Origin: JBCBSZ01 sp039185015
GTDB taxonomy: Bacteria > Actinomycetota > Acidimicrobiia > Acidimicrobiales > Poriferisodalaceae
DNA: 64,000 nucleotides
Assembly (NCBI GenBank): GCA_039185015.1
Contig: JBCDAU010000003.1
Span: 62,001-126,000, forward strand
Direction: 5' to 3'
Position 1 is the first letter of the stretch; each line of letters opens with the position of its first letter. A program made the translations under genes and the position numbers. Of the stretch, positions 25,283 through 33,906 are shown piece after piece. Under the pieces are notes generated by a model, which ran no database searches, was not told where the DNA came from, and worked only from the letters and a program-made list of their open reading frames with translations.

Positions 25283-26574
25283 TCGTCGCCCCCGTCACCG
25301 ATGACGCGGATGGGCGCACCGACACCGATGACGGCGTCGAGCTCGCTCAGGTCGTCGAGGGTGCTGCGGAAGTCGGCCTCCCGGGCCCGGTGGGTGATGA
25401 ACACGAGGTGCGCCTCGCCCCCCTGCCCCTCCTGCTCCATCGACCGGATCGAGACGCCGTGCCGTCCGAAGACGCCGGCGACGTCGGCCAGGACCCCCGG
25501 GCGATCGCGCACGTCCATCGGCACGTAGAAGGCCGAGGCCGTCTCGTCGATCGGGCGGAGGGTCACCTCGCGCAGCGGGGCTGCCGAGCCACCGGTGCCC
25601 CGACGCAGCGCCGCAGCAGCGGCGATCACGTCGCCGAGCACCGCCGACGCCGTCGGGTCGCCGCCGGCACCGCGGCCGTAGAGCATCAGCTCGCCGACGG
25701 CCTCGCCTTCGACGAACACGGCGTTGAAGCTGTCGCGAACGGCGGCGAGCGGGTGGTGGGCCGGGACCATCGTGGGGTGGACCCGGACGGCGATCTCGCC
25801 GTCGACGTCCTCGACGATCGCCAGCAGCTTGATGACGTGCTCCATCCGCGTCGCGGCAGCGATGTCGGCCGGCGTGAGCTGGGAGATGCCCTCGGTCGCG
25901 ACATCGCCCTGGACGACGTCGGCGCCGAAGGCGATCGCGGCGAGGATCGCCGCCTTGGCCCCGGCATCGTGGCCCTCGACGTCGGCGGTCGGGTCCGCCT
26001 CGGCGTACCCGAGCTGCTGCGCCTCCGAGAGAGTCGCGCCGTAGTCGGCACCCTCCTCGGTCATCTTCGTGAGGATGAAGTTGGTGGTGCCGTTGACGAT
26101 CCCCATGATCCGGTGGATGCGCTCGCCGGCCAGCGACTCGCGCAGGGCCCGGAGCAGTGGGATGCCACCGGCGACCGCGGCCTCGTAGAGCAGCTCCACG
26201 CCGCCCTCGGTCGCCGCGGCGGTCAGCTCGCGACCGCAGTTCGCGATGAGGTCTTTGTTGCCGGTGACGACCGGTTTGCCGCCCGTCAGCGCGGTCGCGA
26301 TCAACGAGCGGGCGGGCTCGATGCCACCGATGAGCTCGACGACCAGATCGACGTCGGGATCGCTCACGATCCCCTGGGTGTCGCGGGTGAGGACGCCGTC
26401 GGGCAGCTCGACGGCGCGATGGGCGCTGAGGTTGCGAACCGCGACCCTGGTCACCTCCAGGTCGAGCCCGGTGCGGGCGAAGATCTCGTCGTGCTCGGCC
26501 TCGATGAGCCCGACGAGCGCCGAGCCGACGGTGCCGCAGCCCAGCAGGCCGATGTTCACTCGTGAGTCGCTCAT
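25279..26574 (-). CDS. hom: Homoserine dehydrogenase with ACT domain
   Basis: It reduces aspartate semialdehyde to homoserine, the branch toward threonine and methionine. The 431-residue product has the NAD(P) motif GLLGCGTVGSAL at the N-terminus, the catalytic region (NGTTNFILTKM, and AYAEADPTADVEGHDAGAK-like segment) and a C-terminal ACT domain from about residue 350 (DRPGVLADVAGVFGRHGVSI), which in relatives mediates threonine feedback. It lies 3 bp after lysA and overlaps thrC by 4 bp. Confidence 0.95.
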   Translation of the reverse strand: MSDSRVNIGLLGCGTVGSALVGLIEAEHDEIFARTGLDLEVTRVAVRNLSAHRAVELPDGVLTRDTQGIVSDPDVDLVVELIGGIEPARSLIATALTGGKPVVTGNKDLIANCGRELTAAATEGGVELLYEAAVAGGIPLLRALRESLAGERIHRIMGIVNGTTNFILTKMTEEGADYGATLSEAQQLGYAEADPTADVEGHDAGAKAAILAAIAFGADVVQGDVATEGISQLTPADIAAATRMEHVIKLLAIVEDVDGEIAVRVHPTMVPAHHPLAAVRDSFNAVFVEGEAVGELMLYGRGAGGDPTASAVLGDVIAAAAALRRGTGGSAAPLREVTLRPIDETASAFYVPMDVRDRPGVLADVAGVFGRHGVSIRSMEQEGQGGEAHLVFITHRAREADFRSTLDDLSELDAVIGVGAPIRVIGDGGDE

Positions 26575-26577
26575 GCC

Positions 26578-27852
26578 TCACACCACGTCACAGGCCACCA
26601 GGTCCTCGTAGGTCTCTCGGCGCACGACCAGCCGGGCCTCACCGCTCTTGACGAACACCGCCGCCGGTCGGCGGATCTTGTTGTAGTTCGAGCCCATCGA
26701 CAAGCCATAGGCACCCGTCACGGGTGTGGCCAGGACGTCGCCGACGACGAGGTCGTCGGGGAGGGCGGCCTCGTCGATCAAGACGTCGCCCGACTCGCAG
26801 TGCTTGCCGACGATGCGGGCGCTCGACGATCGCACGGCATCGGTGTTGCGGGGCAGAAAGGCCTCGTAGCCACTGCCGTACAGCACGGGACGAGGGTTGT
26901 CGCTCATCCCACCGTCCACGGCCACGTAGGTGCGCACGCCCGGGATGTGCTTCATCGTCCCGACCCGGTAGAGGGTGACCGCGGCCGCGGCGGCGATCGC
27001 ACGGCCCGGCTCGGCGAACAACGTCGCCTCGAGTCCGGCCTGCTCCGCCGCCCGTCGGATGACCCCGGCCCAGGCCGGGATCGTCGCCGACTCCTCGCCC
27101 TCGACGTAGGCGACGCCCAGGCCGCCACCGACCGACAGCTCGGGCAGGCCGAAGGGGGCGGCGAAGGCCGAGATGACCTCCATCGCCTCGGTGTAGGACT
27201 CCACCCGGAACACCTGGCTGCCGATGTGGCAGTGCAACCCGACGAGGTCGAGCGCCGTCGACGACGCCACCCGCTTGACCGCCCGCTCGGCGTCGCCGCT
27301 GTTGACGCCGAAGCCGAACTTCGAGTCGTCCTGCCCGGTGCGCACGAACTCGTGGGTGTGCGCCTCGACGCCCGGGGTGATCCGGACGTGCACCTGCGGT
27401 ACCGGATGACCCTCGGCGACGAGCGCTTCGAGTCGGTCGATCTCCTCGAACGAGTCGATGACGATGCGACCGACGCCCGCGTCGAGGGCCTCGGCCAGCT
27501 CGGTCAGCGACTTGTTGTTGCCGTGCATGACGAGCCGGTCGGCGGGGACGCCGGCGTGCAACGCGACGAACAGCTCGCCACCCGTGGCCACGTCGAGGCG
27601 CATCCCCTCCTCGTGGACGAGGCGGGCCATCGCCGTGCACAGGAAGGCCTTGGTCGCGTAGACCGCGCCGTCGCCGAACGCCTCCACCGCCTCACGGCAA
27701 CGAGCCCGGAGGTGCTCCTCGTCGTAGACGAAGAGCGGGGTGCCGAACTCGGCGGCGAGGTCGAGGACATCGCACCCTGCGATCGAGAGGCGGCCGTCGG
27801 CCGAGACAGCGGCGTGGTCGGGCAGGAGATGTCGGGGCAGCGGACCCGCCAC
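26578..27852 (-). CDS. lysA: Diaminopimelate decarboxylase
   Basis: LysA makes lysine from meso-diaminopimelate with PLP. The 424-residue product has the PLP lysine in AVYATKAFLCTAM, the glycine-rich phosphate site SVGGGLGVAY and the cross-subunit cysteine region GKHCESGDVL. Length is normal. The start is GTG 27852, 43 bp after argS. The order argS-lysA-hom-thrC is conserved in actinobacteria. Confidence 0.95.
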   Translation of the reverse strand: MAGPLPRHLLPDHAAVSADGRLSIAGCDVLDLAAEFGTPLFVYDEEHLRARCREAVEAFGDGAVYATKAFLCTAMARLVHEEGMRLDVATGGELFVALHAGVPADRLVMHGNNKSLTELAEALDAGVGRIVIDSFEEIDRLEALVAEGHPVPQVHVRITPGVEAHTHEFVRTGQDDSKFGFGVNSGDAERAVKRVASSTALDLVGLHCHIGSQVFRVESYTEAMEVISAFAAPFGLPELSVGGGLGVAYVEGEESATIPAWAGVIRRAAEQAGLEATLFAEPGRAIAAAAAVTLYRVGTMKHIPGVRTYVAVDGGMSDNPRPVLYGSGYEAFLPRNTDAVRSSSARIVGKHCESGDVLIDEAALPDDLVVGDVLATPVTGAYGLSMGSNYNKIRRPAAVFVKSGEARLVVRRETYEDLVACDVV

Positions 27853-27895
27853 TACTTCGTCTCCCCGTACGGGCGGGTCGTCGTGCGCGGTGTCA

Positions 27896-29497
27896 TCACA
27901 TCTCCTCCGGCGCCGACACGCCGAGCAGGTCGAGCCCGATGGCGAGGCCGACGCGGGTCGCCTCCACCAACCACAGCCGGGCCTGCTGGAGCTCGTCGGT
28001 CACGTCCGATCGGAGGACCGGGCAGTCGTGGTAGAAGCCGTGGAAGGCCGCCGCCAGCTCTCGCACCCAGGTGGCGATCTTGTGTGGTGCCCGCTCCCTG
28101 GTCGCCACCTCGATCATCTCGGGGAGGATCGAGAGCATCCGCAGCACCTCGAGCTCGCGCTCGTGGGTGAGCGGCGAGAGGTCGACCTCGTCGAGGGGTC
28201 GGCGGACGATCGACCGGCGGGCCGCCTCCTTCCCGACCGAGTGGATCCGGGCGTGCGCGTACTGGACGTAGAAGACGGGGTTCTCGTTCGCCTGCTTCGC
28301 GAGGAGGTCGATGTCGAGGGTCTGGGTCGAGTCGATCGACTGGAGCAGGTAGGCGAACCGGGCGACGTCGGGGCCGACCTCGTCGATGAGCTCGGCGATC
28401 TCGATCATCGTCCCGGTCCGCTTCGACAGCTTGACCTCGGCGCCGTCGCGCACAAGGGCGACGTTCTGCCCGATGATCACCTCGTAGCTGTCGGCCTCGT
28501 GGCCCAGCGCCGCCATCGCCGCCTTCATGCGGGCGACGTACCCGTGGTGATCGGCTCCCAGGACGTCGATGACGAGGTCACCGCGCCGATACTTGTCGCG
28601 GTGGTAGGCGATGTCGGGCAGGAAGTACGTGGGCTCGCCGTCGGAGCGGATGAGCACGCGGTCCTTGTCGTCGCCGAAGTCGGTGGTGCGCAACCAGACC
28701 GCGCCCTCCTCCTCGAACACGTGACCCAGCTCGCGCAGCTCGTCGAGCGACTCCTCCATCGCGCCCGTGGCGACGAGCTCGGCCTCGCTCGACCACGTAT
28801 CGAACTGGACGTGCATGGAGGCGAGCGCGGCGCGGACCTCCTCGAGCGCCCGATCACGGCCCCAGCGCACCGGGTCGGCGTCGTCGGGCAGCTCGGCGGC
28901 CCACTCGGCGACGTACTCGCCGGCGTAGCCGTCCTCGGGCAGCGGTGTGCCGTGCTTGCGAGCGGTCAGCGACTCGCCGAACAGCGCGGTCTGCGTGCCC
29001 CGGTCGTTGACGTAGTACTCGCGGTGGGCGACGTGGCCGGTGCGCTCGAAGAGCCGGGCCAGCGAGTCGCCGTAGGCGCCCCAGCGACCGCCACCGGCGT
29101 GCAGCGGGCCCGTCGGGTTCGCCGACACGAACTCGACGTTGACGCGGAGGCCGCCGCCGAGGTCGCTGCGCCCGTAGTCCTTCTCACCCTCACGGACGAC
29201 CTCGGCCAGCACGTCGTGGAGCCACGTCGGCGCGAGGCGGAGGTTGACGAACCCCGGTCCGGCGATCTCGACCGCCTCGACGTGCGGCAGGCCGGCGGCG
29301 AGGAGGTGGTCGGCCAGCTCCTGGGCGAGCTCCCGGGGGTTCCGTCCCGCCCGCTTGGCCGAGGCCAAGGCGGCGTTCGACGACCAGTCGCCGTGCTCGC
29401 GTCGGGCCGGGCGCTCCATCCCGACGACGTCGGGGGGCTCGACCCCCAGCTCACGCAGCGCGTCGGCCACGGCTGCGGCGAGGGTGTCGGCGATCAC
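27896..29497 (-). CDS. argS: Arginyl-tRNA synthetase
   Basis: Class I synthetase of 533 residues with the ArgRS N-terminal Add1 domain, the nucleotide-binding core and the alpha-helical DALR anticodon-binding end. The KMSK-like loop reads KLSKRTGT. The HIGH-like motif reads LHAGGGR, where the usual form is HVGH or HVGN; the first His is kept. The start is GTG 29497 with GGAG nine bases upstream. A -10-like TACACT (29535-29540, minus strand) would give a leader of about 30 nt. Confidence 0.95.
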   Translation of the reverse strand: MIADTLAAAVADALRELGVEPPDVVGMERPARREHGDWSSNAALASAKRAGRNPRELAQELADHLLAAGLPHVEAVEIAGPGFVNLRLAPTWLHDVLAEVVREGEKDYGRSDLGGGLRVNVEFVSANPTGPLHAGGGRWGAYGDSLARLFERTGHVAHREYYVNDRGTQTALFGESLTARKHGTPLPEDGYAGEYVAEWAAELPDDADPVRWGRDRALEEVRAALASMHVQFDTWSSEAELVATGAMEESLDELRELGHVFEEEGAVWLRTTDFGDDKDRVLIRSDGEPTYFLPDIAYHRDKYRRGDLVIDVLGADHHGYVARMKAAMAALGHEADSYEVIIGQNVALVRDGAEVKLSKRTGTMIEIAELIDEVGPDVARFAYLLQSIDSTQTLDIDLLAKQANENPVFYVQYAHARIHSVGKEAARRSIVRRPLDEVDLSPLTHERELEVLRMLSILPEMIEVATRERAPHKIATWVRELAAAFHGFYHDCPVLRSDVTDELQQARLWLVEATRVGLAIGLDLLGVSAPEEM

Positions 29498-29617
29498 CGG
29501 CGCTCCTGTCAGGGGTCAGGGAGGGGAAACCACGAGTGTAGGAGCCGAGGCGGGAACGGCCTGAATGGCTATCGTCACCCTTCGGTACCCGGCCGGTCCT
29601 CTACCCTGATCGGTCTC

Positions 29618-29689
29618 GCCCCTGTAGCTCAGCGGATAGAGCAGTGGCCTCCGGAGCCATGTGCGCAGGTTCGATTCCTGCCAGGGGCG
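29618..29689 (+). tRNA. tRNA-Arg (anticodon CCG)
   Basis: A full cloverleaf folds: acceptor GCCCCTG/CAGGGGC, D-stem GCTC/GAGC, anticodon stem GTGGC/GCCAT with loop CTCCGGA (anticodon CCG), T-stem GCAGG/CCTGC with TTCGATT, discriminator G. CCA is not encoded. It reads CGG codons for arginine, frequent in this GC-rich sequence. It stands divergent from argS, the enzyme that charges it. Confidence 0.96.
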
Positions 29690-29693
29690 CGAG

Positions 29694-29909
29694 GTGGGAC
29701 GAAGCGAGGACGACGACGATCGCCCCGAGCCGAGCAGGCCCCGTCGTCGGGACGACGTCCTCGATGGCTGCTGTGCCCTCGGCTGCCTGATCGACCTCTT
29801 CTCCTGGGCGCTCACGGCTGCGCTGCTGTGGCGCACGCTCGCGCTCGTGAGACGCCTCGCCCAACCTGGGCGACTGAGCGCCCACGACTCGATCAGGCGG
29901 CGTGGTTGA
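29694..29909 (+). CDS. Possible 71-aa membrane protein just after the tRNA
   Basis: A GTG five bases after the tRNA opens a 72-codon frame. The product has a charged start (RSEDDDDRPEPSRPRRRDD), one Cys-containing hydrophobic stretch (DGCCALGCLIDLFSWALTA, residues about 30-48) and a basic tail (RTLALVRRL). The end overlaps the convergent dioxygenase by 17 bp. Composition looks protein-like rather than random, but no homologue is recognised. A frame beginning at ATG 29661 inside the tRNA is less likely. Confidence 0.35.
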   Translation: MGRSEDDDDRPEPSRPRRRDDVLDGCCALGCLIDLFSWALTAALLWRTLALVRRLAQPGRLSAHDSIRRRG

Positions 29910-30765
29910 GCGCGGCCTCCGTGGACGGGTCGCCGGCGATGCGCGTGTGCCAGATCCGGCGCGGCTCGTTCAGGTCGAAGGGCGTCGCCCGGTGCATGAG
30001 CCGCCGGTTGTCCCAGATGACGACGTCGCCGACGTTCCACTCGTGGAAGTGGACCCGTCGGTCGTCGGCGACCGCACCGGCGTTGATCCGGTCGAGGAGA
30101 GCGAGCGACTCGTCGTCGACCATGCCGTCCACGGCGTGCGCGTGCCGACCGATGTTGAGGTTGGCCTCCCCGGTGTCGGGATGGACCTTGACCAGCGGCC
30201 GTCGCGGCGTCTCCAGATCGTGGTAGCCGTACATCGCATAGCTGCCGTCGTCCCGAGGAGTCGGGAGGTAGCCGGCCCGCTGCATCGACCAGTACAGGCT
30301 GTGGGCAGCGGTATGAGCCTCGAGCGTCGCCCGGTCCTCGTCATCGAGCGCGGCGTAGGCGTGGCGCATGTCGGCGAAGCCGGTCGACCCTCCTGAGGTC
30401 GGCACGAGCTCGGCGCTCACCACCGCTCCCCTGGCCTGCACCGGCATGTAGGTGCTGTCGTGGTGCCAGCCCTCGTTGCCGCGGATCGACTTCACGACGT
30501 CGTCGTCGAACGAGGTCCGGACCGAGCCGTCGGCTCGCACGTTGGTGATGGGCGCGGCCTCGAACTCCAGCTCGCCGAAGTGACGCGCGAGACGGTCCTG
30601 CTCGTCGCGGTCGAGCCCCTGGTCCGGGAAGACGAGCAGGCCGTGCTCGACCCACATGTCCCGCAGCACGAGCGCCGTCGGACGATCGACCGACCGGAGG
30701 TCGAGCCCGTGGACCTCGGCGCCGAACGTGGCGTCCAATCGTTGCACCGACAACGTCGAGCTCAT
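29893..30765 (-). CDS. TauD/TfdA-family Fe(II)/2-oxoglutarate dioxygenase
   Basis: A 290-residue non-heme iron oxygenase. The metal triad is visible as WHHDSTYM (HxD) and, near the C-terminus, LMHRATPF (His), with RRIWHTRI giving the 2-oxoglutarate arginine. These enzymes split sulfonates, chlorophenoxy acids or similar compounds, or hydroxylate amino acids. The substrate here is not clear, and no sulfonate transporter is next to it. The start is ATG 30765. Confidence 0.9.
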   Translation of the reverse strand: MSSTLSVQRLDATFGAEVHGLDLRSVDRPTALVLRDMWVEHGLLVFPDQGLDRDEQDRLARHFGELEFEAAPITNVRADGSVRTSFDDDVVKSIRGNEGWHHDSTYMPVQARGAVVSAELVPTSGGSTGFADMRHAYAALDDEDRATLEAHTAAHSLYWSMQRAGYLPTPRDDGSYAMYGYHDLETPRRPLVKVHPDTGEANLNIGRHAHAVDGMVDDESLALLDRINAGAVADDRRVHFHEWNVGDVVIWDNRRLMHRATPFDLNEPRRIWHTRIAGDPSTEAALNHAA

Positions 30766-30911
30766 CGACGACCCCCTTCCCCCGATGGGAGGACTACAGC
30801 ACAACGGCGCCCTCGGTGTCAGGCGTCCGGGCGCGCCGACGCGGCCCGGCACGCCGGGCTCGATTGGCAGGAGCGGTCTGGTGCGTCGACGACATCGTTG
30901 CGTCCCCGGGC

Positions 30912-32054
30912 TCACTCTCGCTGCGGGGTAATGCCAACCCGTTCGAGCCACTCGTGGTCCCAGTCGGGCGGCGGGTGGAAGGCGAGATCGGTGTCGGGCG
31001 AGCCCGACCTCGACCAGCCGGACTCGTGGACGAAGCGATGGTGGTGGCGGCACAGGTGCACGAGGTTGTCGAGCCGGTGCTCGCCTCCGTCGGCCCGGAG
31101 CTGGAGATGGTGCACGTCGCACCGTTGTGCGATCACGCCGCAGCCGGGGAACATGCACACCGGGTCCCGCACGAGCAGCGCTCGCCGTTGGCCGACGGTG
31201 ACCGCCGGCGTGGCGGCGGTGACGTCGAGGATGCTCCGACCGACCCGTGTGACCGTCGAGGTGCGTGCCCCGCAGGCCAGCCGTTCGGCGACGACGGCCG
31301 GGACCGGTGCTCCGCCGACGTCGACCCGAGGCGCGAGCGCCGGTGCGTCGGCGGCGAGGTCGTGGTCGATCAGGACGGTCACGTCGATGGCCCGGTCGCC
31401 CGTGGCGAGCGCGACCAGCGCGTCCGCGTTGCGCTGACCGATCGACCGCGGCTCGTCTCCGATCGGATCCGGATCGTTCCGGTGGGCGGCGAGCGCATCG
31501 GAGAGCGCCGCTCCCCCGTCGGCATCGAGCCGACCGCTCAGGTGCCACGAGCCGAAGAGGTCGGGCCGCAGGTGCACGGAGCGCTCACGCCACAGCTCCT
31601 CGGCGTCACGGCGGCCGAGCTCCCGGTCGCAGTGCTGACGCCATCCGGCGACGGTCCGTTCCCACGTCGGGACCGGCTCGGCCTCGGCTGCGGCCAGGAG
31701 CTGCGCCTCGTCACGCTGCGCGTGCTCGACCCGTTCGGCGCCGACCGCGGAGGCGAGCACGTCGACGTGGGCGGGAGGGATGGAACCTGCCCCGAGCGCA
31801 GATGCGAACACCGGCAGCTCACCGAGCAACCGCGACCGGGCCACGGCTCGACGAGCGTCCTTCCGGTCGAGACGAGCGAACAGCGCCAGCCACTCGTCGG
31901 CCGAGCGGGCACCGTCCAGCTCCCACCAGCCGGTGTCCAGCCAGTCGCCGAGTCGAGACGTCAACTCGGCCTGGAGCGAAGCGAGCTGGTCGCAGACGGC
32001 CAACAGCTCAGCGGTCTGGGACCGCACCGCCTCCACGTCCAGCACCGAACGCAT
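30912..32054 (-). CDS. DUF222/HNH endonuclease-domain protein (13E12-like)
   Basis: A 380-residue protein with a DUF222 helical region (about residues 20-240) and a C-terminal HNH nuclease motif (CMFPGCG, then CDVHHLQLRADGGEHRLDN and LCRHHHRFVHESGW). Such genes are multiplied in actinobacteria, where their role is unsettled; some behave like mobile elements. The His and Cys metal ligands are all present. The ATG lies exactly six bases behind a TACAGT hexamer, the pattern of a leaderless transcript. Confidence 0.9.
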   Translation of the reverse strand: MRSVLDVEAVRSQTAELLAVCDQLASLQAELTSRLGDWLDTGWWELDGARSADEWLALFARLDRKDARRAVARSRLLGELPVFASALGAGSIPPAHVDVLASAVGAERVEHAQRDEAQLLAAAEAEPVPTWERTVAGWRQHCDRELGRRDAEELWRERSVHLRPDLFGSWHLSGRLDADGGAALSDALAAHRNDPDPIGDEPRSIGQRNADALVALATGDRAIDVTVLIDHDLAADAPALAPRVDVGGAPVPAVVAERLACGARTSTVTRVGRSILDVTAATPAVTVGQRRALLVRDPVCMFPGCGVIAQRCDVHHLQLRADGGEHRLDNLVHLCRHHHRFVHESGWSRSGSPDTDLAFHPPPDWDHEWLERVGITPQRE

Positions 32055-32060
32055 GTTCGT

Positions 32061-32066
32061 ACTGTA
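32061..32066 (-). promoter_or_regulatory. -10 element for leaderless DUF222/HNH transcript
   Basis: TACAGT on the minus strand ends six bases before the ATG of the DUF222/HNH gene, so transcription should begin at or next to the A of the start codon. Leaderless mRNAs are common in high-GC actinobacteria. No good -35 box is seen. Confidence 0.4.
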
Positions 32067-32094
32067 ACGACAGGCTGTGTCACCGTTCCGTCGA

Positions 32095-32601
32095 TCAGAC
32101 GCAGTCGTCGATCACCTCGTCGACCGGCCATGGTCCGAGGAAGACGCCGTTGATGTGCCACCGCAGTGGTGCGTCCGCTGCGATCTCGTCTCCGACTGCG
32201 AGCTGGAACAGTCGACCGGCCCCGGTAGCGGACTCCGCTCGGTAGAGACCCGCGATCTCGTACTCACCGGTCTGCGCATCGAACGCTGCGACGACTCGAC
32301 TGGAGTCCTTGCCACCGCAGGCCAGGGTCACCGTCGCCACCCAGGAAGGGTCTCGCTGCGTGGGCTGAGACGAGGTGGACGGCACCGGTGGCGTCGGCGG
32401 CGGTCCCGTCGTCGGAACTGCGTTGACCTGCTCGACGCCCGAGCTGCGCTCCGAGACCGTCGTGCTCGGAGCTCGCGTGGTCTGCCCGACGACCGAGGCG
32501 ACCTCGGACTCCGCTCCGCCCGTCGACATCGCTGCGACGGCGGCGGCGACCCAGACCGCCGCCGCAACGAGCACCACCGCCCTGGCCGACCCACCTGCCA
32601 T
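32095..32601 (-). CDS. Membrane-anchored or secreted hypothetical protein
   Basis: A 168-residue protein. The N-terminus has a basic start and one hydrophobic helix (ARAVVLVAAAVWVAAAVAAM), either an uncleaved anchor or a signal peptide. A Ser/Thr/Pro-rich linker (TTGPPPTPPVPSTSSQPT) follows, and then a small globular domain of about 85 residues with two Cys (TLACGGKDSSR and the terminal DDCV) that could form a disulfide outside the cell. No family recognised. Confidence 0.7.
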   Translation of the reverse strand: MAGGSARAVVLVAAAVWVAAAVAAMSTGGAESEVASVVGQTTRAPSTTVSERSSGVEQVNAVPTTGPPPTPPVPSTSSQPTQRDPSWVATVTLACGGKDSSRVVAAFDAQTGEYEIAGLYRAESATGAGRLFQLAVGDEIAADAPLRWHINGVFLGPWPVDEVIDDCV

Positions 32602-32638
32602 GGTCCCGACGGTAGATGGCGTGCGCCGTGCTGAGACC

Positions 32639-33742
32639 TCAGGCGATGAACTCCTGAGCGTCGTGTTGGAAGATGGCGTCCTGGACGCGCTCGATGACCG
32701 TGTTCCAGAGGGCCATGGCCCGCTCGCTCGACGAGTCCAAGGAGCCGACGGCGAAGACGGGGATGACCCAGCCGTAGAGCAGGCCGAGCCGGTAGTCGTC
32801 GAAGAACTGCTCGAAGGCGTACCCGGTGACGCCGTTCGCCTCGAGGGTCGAGTGGTAGGTGCGCAGCAGGTCGTCCTCGTGCTCGCGGCGGAGGTCGCTG
32901 TCGAGGTTCTGACCGATGAGGTAGCCGACGTCGGCGGCGCCGCCGCCCTGGCTGATCGACTGCCAGTCGATGACGACGACCTCGTCGCCGTCGAAGAAGA
33001 GGTTGTCGGCCCGGTAGTCGAAGTGCACGAGGGTGTGCGGCATGTCGGCGAGGCGGCCGAGGAGCGCGGGGTGATGGTCGCCGTAGGCCTCGGCGACGGG
33101 GACCATCTCCGGCCGGAGGGCGGAGGCGAAGACCTCCTTGAAGCCCGGCAGCGAGGCGTTGTAGATCGCCTGGCCGGCGAGGTTGAGCGGCCCGTTGATG
33201 ATCGGGATGAAGTCGGCCTGCTCCATGCCGGCGCCGTTCCAGAACCGGGCGTGGTGCTTCGCGAGGCCGCGGAGCGCAGCGGCGGTCTGGTCGGCGGAGA
33301 GCCCGGCGAGCTGGTCGCCCATCTCGAGCGCGCCGAGGTCCTCGAGGAGCAGGACGTACTGCTCGTCGACCTCGGGATCGTCGGAGGTGTCACACGTGAC
33401 GTGGAAGACCTCGGGGGTCCGCACCGGGGACTCCGAGGCGAGCTCGAGGTAGAAGCGGTGCTCCCGCTCGTAGACCCGGGTCGGCCGCATCATGGCCTTG
33501 ATCTCCGGCGAGGCGGTCGGGAACTTGACGATCATCCGGTTCGGCGTGGAGACCGCGTCGTCGGAGAACGCCACGACGAGCTTGCCGACCTCCCCCATGA
33601 AGCCGATGCCGGCCGCCGTCGGGTCGGTCATGAGCTCGGTCACCTCGACCCCGTCATCGAGGACGCCACCGCTGCGCAGGGCGGCGGTCAGCCACTCGGT
33701 GGTGACCTCGGAGGTGGTGGTCGGGACCGTGTCGCTCGTCAC
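32639..33742 (-). CDS. Phosphotransferase family protein (APH/ecdysteroid-kinase-like)
   Basis: A 367-residue kinase-like protein. The lysine is in NRMIVKFPTA, the catalytic loop is VHFDYRADNLFF (HxDxxxxN) and the metal Asp is in VVIDWQS. Bacterial members phosphorylate small alcohols or CoA-linked lipids, or act in steroid breakdown. Neighbouring acyl-CoA dehydrogenase and HAD genes fit a role in acyl metabolism, but this is inference. GTG 33742 is preferred to a start 10 codons upstream; TACGCT (33751-33756) is a near-leaderless -10. Confidence 0.8.
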   Translation of the reverse strand: MTSDTVPTTTSEVTTEWLTAALRSGGVLDDGVEVTELMTDPTAAGIGFMGEVGKLVVAFSDDAVSTPNRMIVKFPTASPEIKAMMRPTRVYEREHRFYLELASESPVRTPEVFHVTCDTSDDPEVDEQYVLLLEDLGALEMGDQLAGLSADQTAAALRGLAKHHARFWNGAGMEQADFIPIINGPLNLAGQAIYNASLPGFKEVFASALRPEMVPVAEAYGDHHPALLGRLADMPHTLVHFDYRADNLFFDGDEVVVIDWQSISQGGGAADVGYLIGQNLDSDLRREHEDDLLRTYHSTLEANGVTGYAFEQFFDDYRLGLLYGWVIPVFAVGSLDSSSERAMALWNTVIERVQDAIFQHDAQEFIA

Positions 33743-33802
33743 GGACGAGCAGCGTATGCGGGGTCGCGCCACGGCCCCGCATCCCTCAGGGGATCATGCC
33801 GT

Positions 33803-33879
33803 CCGCTCAGGTCGGTCTTCCTCGATGCTGCACGCCGACGCCGTCGGCGCTCCGCATCCGCTCGACCGACGGGCCGCTC
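33803..33879 (-). repeat. 77-bp structured intergenic element, copy B
   Basis: Same length and no gaps against 3532-3608. The central hairpin is GCCGAC/GTCGGC (loop GGC) and can extend one more pair. Relative to copy A, pairs 32-46, 35-43 and 36-42 (element numbering) changed on both sides. It begins 27 bp after the stop of the Bax-inhibitor-like gene, in that gene's direction, and before the phosphotransferase gene. This is the same placement relative to the upstream gene as copy A. Confidence 0.75.
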
Positions 33880-33906
33880 GGGCCCGGCTCCGCCTTCGGC
33901 GTCGCC

